In this document: piece after piece, positions 51,018 through 60,234 of the stretch
Position numbering within the stretch: position 1 is the stretch's first letter
Layout: each line of letters begins with the position of its first letter
Assembly: GCA_964229355.1 (NCBI GenBank)
Contig: CAXRDE010000004.1
Location: forward strand, 62,001 to 126,000
Reading direction: 5' to 3'
DNA length: 64,000 bases
Source of the DNA: CAXRDE01 sp964229355
GTDB taxonomy: Bacteria > Cyanobacteriota > Sericytochromatia > UBA7694
Notes under the pieces: generated by a model
Database searches by the model: none
Seen by the model: only the letters and a program-made list of their open reading frames with translations
Told to the model about the DNA's origin: nothing
Translations under genes and position numbers: made by a program

Positions 51018-51722
51018 TTAGGCTTTAGACTGCCAAAACTGTCGCAACGACAAAAGATGAAACAGCAGGGCGAAAGGGACCAGGACGGTGGGTAATAGAA
51101 TAAACGGAAAGGTGGTGACGATACGGTTGGCGGGCTCGTTCATAAAGAATCTTAAGGCCGTGGGCATCGAAAGCAATGCGGTGATAACTATATTGAAAAG
51201 TAAGCCCAGGCCGATCAGGTTAAAACTGAGCCACAGTTTGCGCTGTGCCGCTTTTGATATTTGGGGCCAAAGCAAGTAAAGCAGCAATCCTAACACGCCG
51301 GTAAGAATGTCAGGATTTTGGCCTTCAAAGGTCATTTGTACCGGGATTTCTTCGGCGAGATATAGCAGCCAAAGAAACAGTTCAATGGGCACGCGAAAGC
51401 CCTGAATACCGATCAGGTTCCGGGGAGGTATCTGTGCTAAAACAGCTCCCGTACGGGGGCGAACACTCCAGTAGATGACCGTTATCATGGCCGGGAACAA
51501 GACAAAAAAAGGGCGGGGTGGCAAGCCTGAAAAATCCGTGAACAGGCCTGAAAGCGCTAACAGGCTAACACCTGTTATCCAGACGGAAAGCCCCAATAGA
51601 AGCTGCCCCGCCAGGCGTGTAAAGCCCAGCCGGGATAATGCCCGGGTACATCCCCAGGGCAGACCCAGTGCCAACGCAAAGCAGAGCACCTGGGCCAGAA
51701 AGACGAGCGAGTAGGATGTCAT
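51018..51722 (-). CDS. Membrane protein, unknown
   Basis: 234 residues with seven or so hydrophobic helices (residues 5-25, 37-60, 70-90, 105-125, 135-150, 160-185, 200-225). No catalytic or transport signature is recognised. GAGGT lies upstream of ATG 51722. The only gene in its strand block; just upstream is an AraC-type pseudogene on the same strand. Confidence 0.75.
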   Translation of the reverse strand: MTSYSLVFLAQVLCFALALGLPWGCTRALSRLGFTRLAGQLLLGLSVWITGVSLLALSGLFTDFSGLPPRPFFVLFPAMITVIYWSVRPRTGAVLAQIPPRNLIGIQGFRVPIELFLWLLYLAEEIPVQMTFEGQNPDILTGVLGLLLYLLWPQISKAAQRKLWLSFNLIGLGLLFNIVITALLSMPTALRFFMNEPANRIVTTFPFILLPTVLVPFALLFHLLSLRQFWQSKA

Positions 51723-52166
51723 TGTTTTATTACCTCTGCCTTTAGCCTATCCGATAGCGCCATGGAAGATCGGACGAAAATTGCGCATTTTAACGATAGA
51801 GTATATTTAACTGTTGGCGATAAGCCCGGGGAGAACAGCCCATGTTCAGGGAAAAACAGCGATGTAGGCTGCGGGTGCTTTCGAATCCAGTCATGGCGGC
51901 GATGTCTGCTAAAGCATAGGCTTGTTGCAACAGGCTTTTCACGGCATTCAGCCGTATTTGGGGCAGGTATTGATACGCTGTTTGAGCCAGTGTAAGCGGG
52001 GAAACTGATGCAGAACAATCATCACGTTAACCTATCATAGCGCTCCCTATTTTTTTGTGATCTTGATGGCAGATGAACCCCTTTTTGACGGAATTCTGGT
52101 TATGCTAGTGCCAGATCCATCTGATCGAAATGAACCCTTTCTACAGGGAAGCCGGAGGAAAACCCG
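51723..52166. other. Intergenic stretch with pseudogene
   Basis: Besides the AraC remnant (51790-52026) this 444-bp stretch contains only the leader of the lipoprotein gene at 52167. Nothing else convincing is visible. Confidence 0.6.
51790..52026 (-). pseudogene. AraC-family regulator remnant (C-terminal DNA-binding part)
   Basis: Translating the minus strand from 52026 to TAA 51790-51792 gives an AraC/XylS C-terminal domain: LADIAAMTGFESTRSLHRCF and GCSPRAYRQQL are the second helix-turn-helix and the closing SPxxYR motif. The first helix-turn-helix is shortened to about SPLTLAQTAYQYLPQIRLNA. An in-frame TAA (52027-52029) lies just upstream, and no usable start codon or ligand-binding domain remains. 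It is a truncated, presumably dead gene. Confidence 0.7.
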
Positions 52167-52709
52167 ATGTCATTTACTTCATCTTTTATCACCTTTTCAG
52201 CCTTAAGTGCGCTGCTCCTGGGGGCGTGTGGACCTGTGCCACAGCCAGCCCCTCCATCTCCTACGCCGACACCCACCCCCCAGGTGACCGCGACGCCCAT
52301 GCCTGAGATGCTGAATCAGATCGCTTATGGCTTATCTTACGGCATGTGCCTGGGCTATTGCGAACACCGTCTCAGCGTGACGGCGGAGCGCATGCAGTTG
52401 GTACACCAATCTCGGGATGCAGAGACCTACCCTGAACAGAGGATTGAAAAAGCGACGCCTCCAGAAACCTGGCAACGTTTAAATGACCTGGCCAATTTTG
52501 AAACTTTGCAAGCGCTGCCTGATCGTCTGGGATGTCCTGACTGTGCTGACGGTGGCGCTGCCTGGGTTGAACTTCAGCAGGATGCTGAGATGAAGCGGGT
52601 GACCTTTGAACCCCAGGACGGCCTGCCTCCTCAGGCGGCTTTGTTAGCTGAGCTGAGGGCCCTGTATGAAGAACTCGATCAGGATTTAGAAACCGAATCT
52701 ACGCCCTAA
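52167..52709 (+). CDS. Lipoprotein, unknown
   Basis: 180 residues. The signal peptide ends ALLLGACGP (lipobox), followed by a Pro/Thr-rich linker. The mature part contains SYGMCLGYCEHRLSVT and LPDRLGCPDCADGGAAWVEL, giving two cysteine pairs that could form disulphides. GGAGG precedes ATG 52167. No recognised family. It reads in the same direction as the TPR protein that follows 63 bp later. Confidence 0.75.
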   Translation: MSFTSSFITFSALSALLLGACGPVPQPAPPSPTPTPTPQVTATPMPEMLNQIAYGLSYGMCLGYCEHRLSVTAERMQLVHQSRDAETYPEQRIEKATPPETWQRLNDLANFETLQALPDRLGCPDCADGGAAWVELQQDAEMKRVTFEPQDGLPPQAALLAELRALYEELDQDLETESTP

Positions 52710-52772
52710 TCGATTTGGCTGAGACCCCGCAACTTTGGTATGCTAGCCATAGTCTTTGTTTGAGGAGTCTTC

Positions 52773-53456
52773 ATGAAATCTTTTGTTGTTGCCGCCCTGT
52801 TCTCGGGCGGTGCTTTCTTCCTTTCCCCCCTGGTGCAGGCCGCTCAGCACTGTGAGAAGTTTGGGGAGTGTATTCAGCAGGTTCTGAACCATCAGGCCCC
52901 CGCCGATCGGGTGCTCTATGCCACCCAGGCCTTGCAGCGTTGGTCGCCCGAAGTGCCCCAGCGAGACCTTCTAAATGTGTTGAAGCTGAGAGGGGAGGCG
53001 CTCATTGCCCTGCATTTGACAGGTACTGTGCCCGACTTAGATCCTTTGCACCATGCCACTTCAGATTACCAGCGCTTTCTTGAACTGGATCCTGAGCATT
53101 GGTTACCCCTGAGTGGTTTGGGGCGCATTGCAGAGCTGCGTGAGAACTTTGGTGATGCTGAAGCCTTTTTTACCCGTGCGGTGAAAACCGGAAAATCCCG
53201 TGCCTATGCCGCGCGCGGGGCTTTTTATGCCCGCCAGCAGCGTTGGAAGTCTGCAACAGAAGATTTTGCGCAGAGCTTGCGCCGTGATGAACAGGACCAA
53301 AAACGAGACATGGGTATGCCAGCTGCTGAACGGGCTGAAGTGTATTATTTGCGCGGTTTGGCCTATGGGCAGATGAAACAAGCCCTGGATGAGCGCCTGG
53401 ATTTTGAGAGTGCCTGTAAATTGGGACATACCGAAGCCTGTCAGGCCTTAGAGTAA
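52773..53456 (+). CDS. Exported TPR protein
   Basis: 227 residues with a signal peptide (KSFVVAALFSGGAFFLSPLVQA) and three or more tetratricopeptide repeats (YQRFLELDPEHWLPLSGLG, then RAYAARGAFYARQQRW, and the C-terminal AEVYYLRGLAYGQMKQ). TPRs act in protein contact. Its C-terminal DFESACKLGHTEACQALE also resembles Sel1/TPR ends. GAGGAG precedes ATG 52773. Function unknown; it lies before the TetR-type regulator gene. Confidence 0.8.
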   Translation: MKSFVVAALFSGGAFFLSPLVQAAQHCEKFGECIQQVLNHQAPADRVLYATQALQRWSPEVPQRDLLNVLKLRGEALIALHLTGTVPDLDPLHHATSDYQRFLELDPEHWLPLSGLGRIAELRENFGDAEAFFTRAVKTGKSRAYAARGAFYARQQRWKSATEDFAQSLRRDEQDQKRDMGMPAAERAEVYYLRGLAYGQMKQALDERLDFESACKLGHTEACQALE

Positions 53457-53484
53457 ATTTTTTGAAAAATCTTTTTTGGATCTC

Positions 53485-53514
53485 TTGAAAAAAGCACGGC
53501 CGTTCTTTTATAAT
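53485..53514 (+). promoter_or_regulatory. Promoter of the TetR gene predicting a leaderless mRNA
   Basis: -35 TTGAAA (53485-53490), 18-bp spacer, -10 TATAAT (53509-53514), then CAGAGC and ATG at 53521. The expected transcription start coincides with the A of the start codon. There is no Shine-Dalgarno. Confidence 0.65.
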
Positions 53515-53520
53515 CAGAGC

Positions 53521-54126
53521 ATGAAAAAAGGAAAAGCAACCCGCACAATGATTCTGGAGCACGCTGTGGCCCGCGCCAGCGAGCTGGGCCTGGAAGCCCT
53601 GAGCATTGGTCAACTGGCCCGTGAGCTGGAGCTCTCCAAGAGTGGCCTCTTTGGGCATTTTGATTCAAAAGCCGATTTGCAGGTACAAATCCTCGATAAG
53701 GTGACGGAACAGTTTACCCGTACGGTCATTAAACCAGCCTTGCAAGAGCCCCGTGGTGTCCCGCGTTTGCGCCGTTTGTTTGAAAATTGGTTGCATTGGG
53801 CGGCCAGCAAAGACTCTCAGCGCAAGGGTTGTCCTTATATGGCTGCCGCCATGGAACTCGACGACAAACCCGGACCGGTACGCGATACGCTGGTACAAGC
53901 CCAGCGCCAGCACATTTATGTTTTAGAGCGTACCCTACAGTTAGGTCAGGAAGCCGGTGCCTTTGACCCCCAGTACGACGCAGCTGCAGGTGCCCAGGAA
54001 ATGTATGGTTTTATTTTATCTTTTCACTTTTATAAGCGCCTTATGCAAGATCCTCAGGCCGAAACACGGGCCAAACAAAATTTTGAGCGTTTTTTACAAC
54101 GCCTCACCCAGGGAGTGACATCATGA
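53521..54126 (+). CDS. TetR/AcrR-family transcriptional regulator
   Basis: 201 residues. The N-terminal helix-turn-helix reads LEALSIGQLARELELSKSGLFGHFDSKADL, with the LFxHF signature. The C-terminal ligand and dimer domain is all-helical with GCPYMAAAMEL. ATG 53521 is preferred to an upstream in-frame TTG-type extension, because a consensus -10 lies 6 nt before it. The hydrolase gene overlaps it by ATGA, so it probably controls that gene and itself. Confidence 0.92.
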   Translation: MKKGKATRTMILEHAVARASELGLEALSIGQLARELELSKSGLFGHFDSKADLQVQILDKVTEQFTRTVIKPALQEPRGVPRLRRLFENWLHWAASKDSQRKGCPYMAAAMELDDKPGPVRDTLVQAQRQHIYVLERTLQLGQEAGAFDPQYDAAAGAQEMYGFILSFHFYKRLMQDPQAETRAKQNFERFLQRLTQGVTS

Positions 54127-55058
54127 CTTCTTCTCTTTTTTATATGCGAAAAAAAGCACGTACGTTCGTTTTAAAAAGTACCCAGCAGGGGCTAAAAGTG
54201 GGTTTACAGCTTACAGATCGCCTACACCCCCACCATGCTGCCCGCTGGGGTGAAAAATTGTTTTTAAAGCCCTTGCGGTACCGGCGCACCCAGAACGAGC
54301 GCAAAGTGCTGGCCCGTGCCAGTCAAAGCGTTGTGCAGGTGGGCCAAGATTTGGTGCGGGTTTGGCATTGGGGACAGGGGCCTCGCGTGGTCTTGACCCA
54401 CGGCTGGTCCGGGCGCGGAGGGCAGTTTTACCACTGGGTGGATTTGCTCACCGAAGCTGGATTCACGGTGACCTGCTTTGATGCCCCGGGCCACGGCGGT
54501 TCAGAGGGAGAAACGGGTTCGCTGGTACAAATGGTACAAACCCTGGCTGCTTTGACTGCGGCTTATGGGCCCTTCCATGCCATGGTGGGCCACTCCTTAG
54601 GAGGAGCGGCCGTTCTGGTGGCCGCAGCTCAGGGCATTCCCAGCCAATACGTGGTGACTTTAAATGCTCCTGCCGACATTTTACAGGTCATGGAGAATAC
54701 CATGCGTAGCATGGGGCTCAGAGACCGAAGCATTCAACAGATCTGGCATGGTTTAGAGCAGCGGTTTGGCATTCAATTGAAAGATTATCAGCCTTATGCG
54801 CAGGGCCACCGGATTACCCAACCCAGCTTAATTGTGCACGATCTCGATGACAAAGAAGTGCCCTGGACCGATCAGGATCGTCTAAAAGGCCAAATACCAC
54901 GGGCTGAAGTGTTGACCACCAAAGGTCTCGGCCACTACCGCATCTTGCGAGACAGTGCTGTGGCTTTAAAAGTGCGGCAGTTTTTAATGGGCGAAGGCGT
55001 ACAGCCTTTAAATTCGCCTGCCATGGACCTTATTCTGGGGCAAAGCTGCTACTTGTAA
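54123..55058 (+). CDS. Alpha/beta-hydrolase
   Basis: 311 residues. An oxyanion region VVLTHGWSGRGGQF (HGWS), nucleophile elbow GHSLGGAA, acid DLDDKEVP and terminal His in GLGHYRIL complete the triad. The N-terminal 60 residues are basic. Esterase or lipase-like activity is likely; the substrate is unknown. It shares a transcript with the TetR-type regulator (ATGA overlap) and is convergent with the ABC-F gene (10-bp overlap). Confidence 0.88.
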   Translation: MTSSLFYMRKKARTFVLKSTQQGLKVGLQLTDRLHPHHAARWGEKLFLKPLRYRRTQNERKVLARASQSVVQVGQDLVRVWHWGQGPRVVLTHGWSGRGGQFYHWVDLLTEAGFTVTCFDAPGHGGSEGETGSLVQMVQTLAALTAAYGPFHAMVGHSLGGAAVLVAAAQGIPSQYVVTLNAPADILQVMENTMRSMGLRDRSIQQIWHGLEQRFGIQLKDYQPYAQGHRITQPSLIVHDLDDKEVPWTDQDRLKGQIPRAEVLTTKGLGHYRILRDSAVALKVRQFLMGEGVQPLNSPAMDLILGQSCYL

Positions 55059-56728
55059 AGCAGGGCGTCAATGGCCAAAACCGATTGGGTCAATTGTTCA
55101 CTAAAAAAGCGGTCGTGACTCACCAAAATCAGGGCTCCCGGGTATTGCTGTAGGGCTTCAATTAAGGCCTCACGGGCAGATAAAGCCAGATGGTTTGTGG
55201 GTTCATCCAGGAGCAATATATCGGGTTGCTGGATCAGTAAGCCTGCCAGCAATACCCGTTGTCGTTCGCCAGGACTCAAGCGGGTAAGCGGGCTGCGCAA
55301 GAGACTCCCCTGAATCTGTAAACAGGCCAGCAGGGTTTGGGCTTCGGTGCGCTTTTCCAGCTCAGGACGCCGGGCCTCAGCCTGTTGCATAACCCATGCC
55401 AGGGGTGTTTCCTGCTCTGTAAAGCCCTGAGGGTTTTGGGGCAGATAAGCCACGTTGAGGCCCTGTGCCCAATGTATCGCCCCTGAACGAGAGCTTACCT
55501 CCTGAGTCTCGAAGAAGATTTCTTCTGTTTGGGCTTGCCACAAAGCCTGTAATAAGCTGCTTTTTCCACTGCCATTGCGGCCCTGTAAATGCCATTTTTC
55601 GCCCGCTTGAACCCGCCAGTTGAGGGGGGCAAACAAAGGCTCTTGATAAGCCAGTGTCAACGCTTCCACCTCTAGCAATTGACGGTGCCGGGTAATGCCA
55701 TCGTGAAAGTGGAGGGGACGAGAGCGCGCGTGTTGGGGGCGTTCAATGGCTGCAGCCAGGCGCTCCATACGGGCTTCGGTGGCTTTGGCTTTGCGCATGA
55801 GTCCACCCACATTGAGTGAGGCTTTGCCACCACCTTCGTCTCGTTGGCAAATACCCCCATTTTTTTTGACCGAGCGTTGGGGCTTAAAATGCTCAAAGCG
55901 TTCTGCCTGGGTGCGTTGCTGTTGTGCAGCTTGCTGTAGGCGCTGCACGGCTTTCTCTTGCTGGGCACTTTGCCGGGCCAGCCGTTGCTGGGTGGCCTCT
56001 TGTTCAGCCTGATAATGACTCAGATTTCCCTGAAGCTGGGTGAGTTGTCCCTGTGACAAATGCCAAATCTGGCTGCAGCAATGATCGAGCAGGTAACGAT
56101 CATGACTCACCAAAAGGTAAGGGTGAGGACTCTCTTGTAAAAACTGCTCCAACAATGCTAAACCGTCGCTGTCCAGATGGTTTCCAGGTTCGTCGATCAG
56201 GTAAAGATTGGCGTCTTGCAAGCGCAAATGGCACCACAAAACGCGGGCTTGCTCACCGCCGCTGAGGGATTGTAGAGGCCGGTCCCAGTGTTGAATATCT
56301 CCACCCCACTGACTCCATTCCCGCTGGGCCATGTCTTCGTAAGTGTAACCGCCCAGGGCCTCAAAGCGGTTTAATACATCAATAAGTGTCTCGGGGGTGA
56401 GGCTTTCTGCCTGTTGCAACTGCAGTTGTAAAGCGGCCAACTCAGGACGGGCCTGCCAGAGAAATTCGGCCACACTGAAGACTTCTGTGGGTGGGTTCTG
56501 CCGCCAGTGGCCCAGGCGCAGTGTGGGGTGGCGGTGTAGGCTTCCCTGTTGCGGAGCTTGTTGACCTTGTAAGAGTTGCAGCAAGGTGGATTTGCCAGAG
56601 CCATTTTCACCGATCAAGCCAATGCGATCCTGTGTGTGAATTGAAAACGCTAGCGATTGAAATAAAGGGGTCAGTTGTTGAGGATAGGCGAAACCCAGAG
56701 CCCGGGCTTCCAATAAAATTTTCGGCAT
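55049..56728 (-). CDS. ABC-F family ATPase
   Basis: 559 residues, two ABC domains without membrane segments. Domain 1: Walker A GENGSGKST, signature LSGGEQAR, Walker B-type LYLIDEPGNHLD. Domain 2: GRNGSGKSS, LSPGERQR, LLLDEPTNHLAL. A Gln/Arg-rich linker between them (about 240-300) forms the coiled-coil P-site interaction motif that reaches the ribosome in ABC-F proteins. Function is translation-linked (antibiotic protection or ribosome rescue). ATG 56728 is preferred over the longer upstream frame. Confidence 0.9.
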   Translation of the reverse strand: MPKILLEARALGFAYPQQLTPLFQSLAFSIHTQDRIGLIGENGSGKSTLLQLLQGQQAPQQGSLHRHPTLRLGHWRQNPPTEVFSVAEFLWQARPELAALQLQLQQAESLTPETLIDVLNRFEALGGYTYEDMAQREWSQWGGDIQHWDRPLQSLSGGEQARVLWCHLRLQDANLYLIDEPGNHLDSDGLALLEQFLQESPHPYLLVSHDRYLLDHCCSQIWHLSQGQLTQLQGNLSHYQAEQEATQQRLARQSAQQEKAVQRLQQAAQQQRTQAERFEHFKPQRSVKKNGGICQRDEGGGKASLNVGGLMRKAKATEARMERLAAAIERPQHARSRPLHFHDGITRHRQLLEVEALTLAYQEPLFAPLNWRVQAGEKWHLQGRNGSGKSSLLQALWQAQTEEIFFETQEVSSRSGAIHWAQGLNVAYLPQNPQGFTEQETPLAWVMQQAEARRPELEKRTEAQTLLACLQIQGSLLRSPLTRLSPGERQRVLLAGLLIQQPDILLLDEPTNHLALSAREALIEALQQYPGALILVSHDRFFSEQLTQSVLAIDALLYK

Positions 56729-56828
56729 GAAAAAACACTTTCTTTGAAGAAGATAAAAAACGTTCAAAAAAAGTGCTTACTTCACGGTGTTTAAGGGTAC
56801 CCCAACAATGGTTTAGATTACCTTTGTT

Positions 56829-57245
56829 TTATACCATTCCCATCAGCGATGTCAAGTTGTCTTTGATTTCATCCAGGTTTTCTTGCCAGGTGGGATCGGC
56901 CGCCCATAATTCCATCAGCTCTGAATCGTCGGAACGTAAAACGCCGAGTACCCGCAGTGCCAATTCCATCAGAGACTCGGGTACTTTCTGGGGATTTTGC
57001 TCCACCCAGTCATCGACGGCCTCGGTGTAGCTATCGCTTTGGGTGCTGCGGCCCTGTAATTTGGCCAGAACTTCCAGGGCCGCAACGGCTTCCTGGCCTT
57101 CGTCGGCATCTAAATAACCTTCTTCACCGGCTAAGGCCTGTTCAAGGGTGCGTTGAATATAGCTGAGGTCGGTGCATTCTTCTAAACCGTAGACCCAATC
57201 ACAGGCTACGTCATTACCAAACGGTTCGTGGGACCATGCGCCCAT
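56829..57245 (-). CDS. DUF4259-type protein
   Basis: 138 residues beginning MGAWSHEPFGNDVACDWVYG, the recognisable start of DUF4259 proteins (MGAWGxxxFxNDxAxDW). The rest is helical and acidic. Members are widespread, often near immunity or toxin genes, but function is unknown. It lies 28 bp before the peptidase gene on the same strand. Confidence 0.85.
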   Translation of the reverse strand: MGAWSHEPFGNDVACDWVYGLEECTDLSYIQRTLEQALAGEEGYLDADEGQEAVAALEVLAKLQGRSTQSDSYTEAVDDWVEQNPQKVPESLMELALRVLGVLRSDDSELMELWAADPTWQENLDEIKDNLTSLMGMV

Positions 57246-57273
57246 TTTCTATTTCTCCTTTAGATTAACGCGG

Positions 57274-60174
57274 TTAATTGCGACTGCCCGGTGTAATTTG
57301 CAGCGTGTGTACCTTGCCCTGACGTAAGACCTGAACCTCTGCTGACTTTCCGATACTTAGGCTATCAATGGCATAGGTATAGTCATAGATGTTTTCGATC
57401 CCTTTGCCGTTGAGCCGTACGATCACGTCGCCCGCCTGTAAACCGGCCTGTTCTGCAGGACTACCGGCGGTTACCCCTGAAAGCTTAACGCCCTTCAGGT
57501 CGCCGCTGGCATAGTCAGGGATGGTGCCCAGATAAACCCGTAGTGCACGGCTGGCTTCTTGCTTCGGCGGGGCCTGTTTTTGATAGGTAAGGCTTTTTTT
57601 ACCTGTGGCCAAATCTGAGGCCAGACGCCGCATCAAATCCACAATTCGTGCTGTCGCTGGATAATTTATTTTATCAGCGGTATCGCCGGGTGTGTGGTAA
57701 TCCTGATGGGCTCCGGTAAAAAAACTGAGGGCTGGAATGCCTTTGAGGTAAAAAGAGGTGGCGTCTGTGGGTAAATAGGCGCTTTCTTGTAAAACCAGGG
57801 GCAGGCCCACGGCCACATTGTGTTGCTCTAAAAGGCGATTCCAACCGGGGCTTGAACCCACCCCTTGCACCACCAGGGCCTTGTCAAATCGGCCCACCAT
57901 ATCCATGTTTAAATACGCCAGGTATTTTTTGGCAAAGGTGTCGGCCGGGGTCTGTTCTACAAAGTGATGCGAGCCCAGCAATCCCATTTCTTCGCCGGAC
58001 CACAGGGCAAACAAGAGGTTGTGTTTGCGTTGGCTCGCGGGCTGTTTAGCCAGGTACTCTGCAATTTCGAGGACCCCCGCAGAGCCTGAAGCATTGTCAT
58101 CGGCACCGTAGTGTACCAGGTCTTCACTGTCCTGACGGGCCAGAGAGTTGCCCGTATGCCCTTCGCCCAGATGATCTAAGTGGGCTCCTACCACCACGGT
58201 TTGGGTGGCTCCGGGGGCTGGCAACAGAGCCAGGACATTGCGTCCCTGTTTGCGGACTTTTTCGAGTTGCACCGTGGCCGATAACTTCACCGGCAAGGCG
58301 CTGCCCTGAATCTGCTCGCCTTTATCTAACCGCGTTTGCAGGACGGCCAGATCCAATTTTGCCATCTGAAACCAGGGCGTGGCTGCTGCATTGCTCACCG
58401 ATAACGCGGGCATTGAAATTTCGCCGGGAGCGCGCTCTTCTTGAAAGGAAATGAGAGTCTGCTTGTCAGGGCTCTGGGGACCACTGATCACAATCAGGCC
58501 TTTGGCGCCCTGTTCACGGGCAATCATGGCTTTGTAGCGCAAGTTGGCATAGCGTTTGAGTTCTTGTTGATCGGCTTTTGAAACCTGTTCGGGCCAGTAA
58601 CGTAAGACCACCACCCATTTGTCTTTAACATCCAGGTGCACATAAGAATCGTAGCCTTTAAAATCACCGTTGGCAGGCGCTTTCAAGCCATACCCTGCAA
58701 AGACCACGTCGGTGGGTCCCACGGTGGTGCTTTCTGAGAAGGCTAAGGGCACAAAATCCTGTTCATGGGTATAGGGACGGTTCTGGCCTGCAATTTGGGC
58801 GCTAAAACGCTGGGTGCCTATGCGTTTAACCCCGGCGGTAAAATCAAAGGTCTGAAAATAGCTGCGGGCGTCGCCTGCTGGTTCAAGTCCCAGTTGCTGA
58901 AAAAACGTGGCGCTATACTGGGTTGCCAATTGTTCACCGGCGGAGCCGGTGGCTCGCCCCGCGAGCGCCGGGGAAGCAAAGTAATGCACGTGGCGAGACA
59001 GGTCCTCAGCGGTAATGGCCGCTGCGGTGGCTGGCAAAGCCGGGGCCGCTGCGCTGTTTTTTTTGTCCGTTAATCCCAGTTGTTGCCGCGCATAGGCGTC
59101 GTTCCAACGGGCACGAAACAGTTGTGAGGCGCCGTCATTGGTGCGTCCGCTGGTCCATAACAATTGCTTGCCGTCGGGTGAAAACACCGGCAGGCCATCA
59201 AAGCCTTCGGTATTGGTGACCCGCACCGGCTCTTTTTGGCCTTCAGCGTCCACAAGGTACAGTTCAAAATTGCCGAAGCCGTGACGGTTGGTGGCAAAAA
59301 TCAGGTAGTCGCCTGAAGGGTGATAATACGGTGCCCAGGACATCACGTCTAAACGGGTAATTTGTTTTTGTTCGCTGCCGTCGGTATTCATGGTCCAGAT
59401 TTCGGCTTTGTCCCCGGCGGGATTGAAACGGCGAAAGGTAATTTTTTTACCGTCGGGGCTAAAAAAAGGTCCACCGTCATAGCCGGGCACCGCTGTCAGT
59501 TGACGCACATTGCTACCGTCACTGTCCATGATGTACAGGTCCATAAAATAAGCGGGGTCCTGGGCCAGACGTTGTTTGTCTTGCGCGTTTAAGGGGCGTG
59601 CATAAGCTGCCCGATTGGAGGCAAAGACAATGTGCTTGCCGTCGGGAGAATAAGAGGCTTCCGCATCGTACCCCAGGGCCTGGGTGAGCGCTTTGGCCTT
59701 GCCCGTACTAAGATCCGTTTCATAAATTTCATACTGGGAATCGTAATCCCAGCTGTAGCGCCGCTGTTTGCCCGAGGCGCGAAAGTCCAGCTCGGCCTGC
59801 TGCAGTTGAGCGCTTTGGGGATCGTGATGGGTTGACGAATACAGTGCCTTTTTACCCGCAGGATGTAACCAGGCGCAGGTGGTTTTGCCTTGACCCTTTG
59901 ATACACGGCGGGTTTCGCCGGATTCTAAGTCCATAAGATAGATTTGAAAGAAGGGGTTGAGCGGATCGCGCTCGCTTTGAAAAATGAGCTGTTTGCCATC
60001 GGCACTAAAATAGCCTTCGCCCGAGCGCTTGCCCGATAAGATCAACTGGCGGGTGTCTTGTAAAAAGTTGGCTTCGATCGGGGTATCTGCCTGCGCGGGC
60101 AGTACGAGACCCCCCAGGCCAAAACTCAGAGCCAAAACGCTGCGAAGGGCAAAAGAAAAACGAAATTGAGACAT
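57274..60174 (-). CDS. Exported TolB-propeller / M28 peptidase / PDZ protein
   Basis: 966 residues in three parts after a signal peptide. First a TolB-type beta-propeller (about 35-370) with repeated YSPDGKHIVFASN, FSPDGKKITFRRF and FSPDGKQLLWTSG. Then a PA-like insertion and an M28 zinc aminopeptidase domain, with ligands in GAHLDHLGEGH, DDNASGSAGVLE and WSGEEMGLLG. Last a PDZ domain (GSPAEQAGLQAGDVIVRLNG). It would cleave peptides in the periplasm. A secreted protein at 60235 is encoded divergently. Confidence 0.92.
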   Translation of the reverse strand: MSQFRFSFALRSVLALSFGLGGLVLPAQADTPIEANFLQDTRQLILSGKRSGEGYFSADGKQLIFQSERDPLNPFFQIYLMDLESGETRRVSKGQGKTTCAWLHPAGKKALYSSTHHDPQSAQLQQAELDFRASGKQRRYSWDYDSQYEIYETDLSTGKAKALTQALGYDAEASYSPDGKHIVFASNRAAYARPLNAQDKQRLAQDPAYFMDLYIMDSDGSNVRQLTAVPGYDGGPFFSPDGKKITFRRFNPAGDKAEIWTMNTDGSEQKQITRLDVMSWAPYYHPSGDYLIFATNRHGFGNFELYLVDAEGQKEPVRVTNTEGFDGLPVFSPDGKQLLWTSGRTNDGASQLFRARWNDAYARQQLGLTDKKNSAAAPALPATAAAITAEDLSRHVHYFASPALAGRATGSAGEQLATQYSATFFQQLGLEPAGDARSYFQTFDFTAGVKRIGTQRFSAQIAGQNRPYTHEQDFVPLAFSESTTVGPTDVVFAGYGLKAPANGDFKGYDSYVHLDVKDKWVVVLRYWPEQVSKADQQELKRYANLRYKAMIAREQGAKGLIVISGPQSPDKQTLISFQEERAPGEISMPALSVSNAAATPWFQMAKLDLAVLQTRLDKGEQIQGSALPVKLSATVQLEKVRKQGRNVLALLPAPGATQTVVVGAHLDHLGEGHTGNSLARQDSEDLVHYGADDNASGSAGVLEIAEYLAKQPASQRKHNLLFALWSGEEMGLLGSHHFVEQTPADTFAKKYLAYLNMDMVGRFDKALVVQGVGSSPGWNRLLEQHNVAVGLPLVLQESAYLPTDATSFYLKGIPALSFFTGAHQDYHTPGDTADKINYPATARIVDLMRRLASDLATGKKSLTYQKQAPPKQEASRALRVYLGTIPDYASGDLKGVKLSGVTAGSPAEQAGLQAGDVIVRLNGKGIENIYDYTYAIDSLSIGKSAEVQVLRQGKVHTLQITPGSRN

Positions 60175-60234
60175 AAACGGGCTCCCTTATGCTACAAAGA
60201 AAGTAAGTCAAAAATGCTTTAGGAGCAGTTTAGC

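Noticed and set aside
51719..52018. 99-codon minus-strand frame over the AraC remnant
   Set aside because: It reads the wrong frame; the AraC-like sequence lies in another frame, and this one shows no protein pattern.
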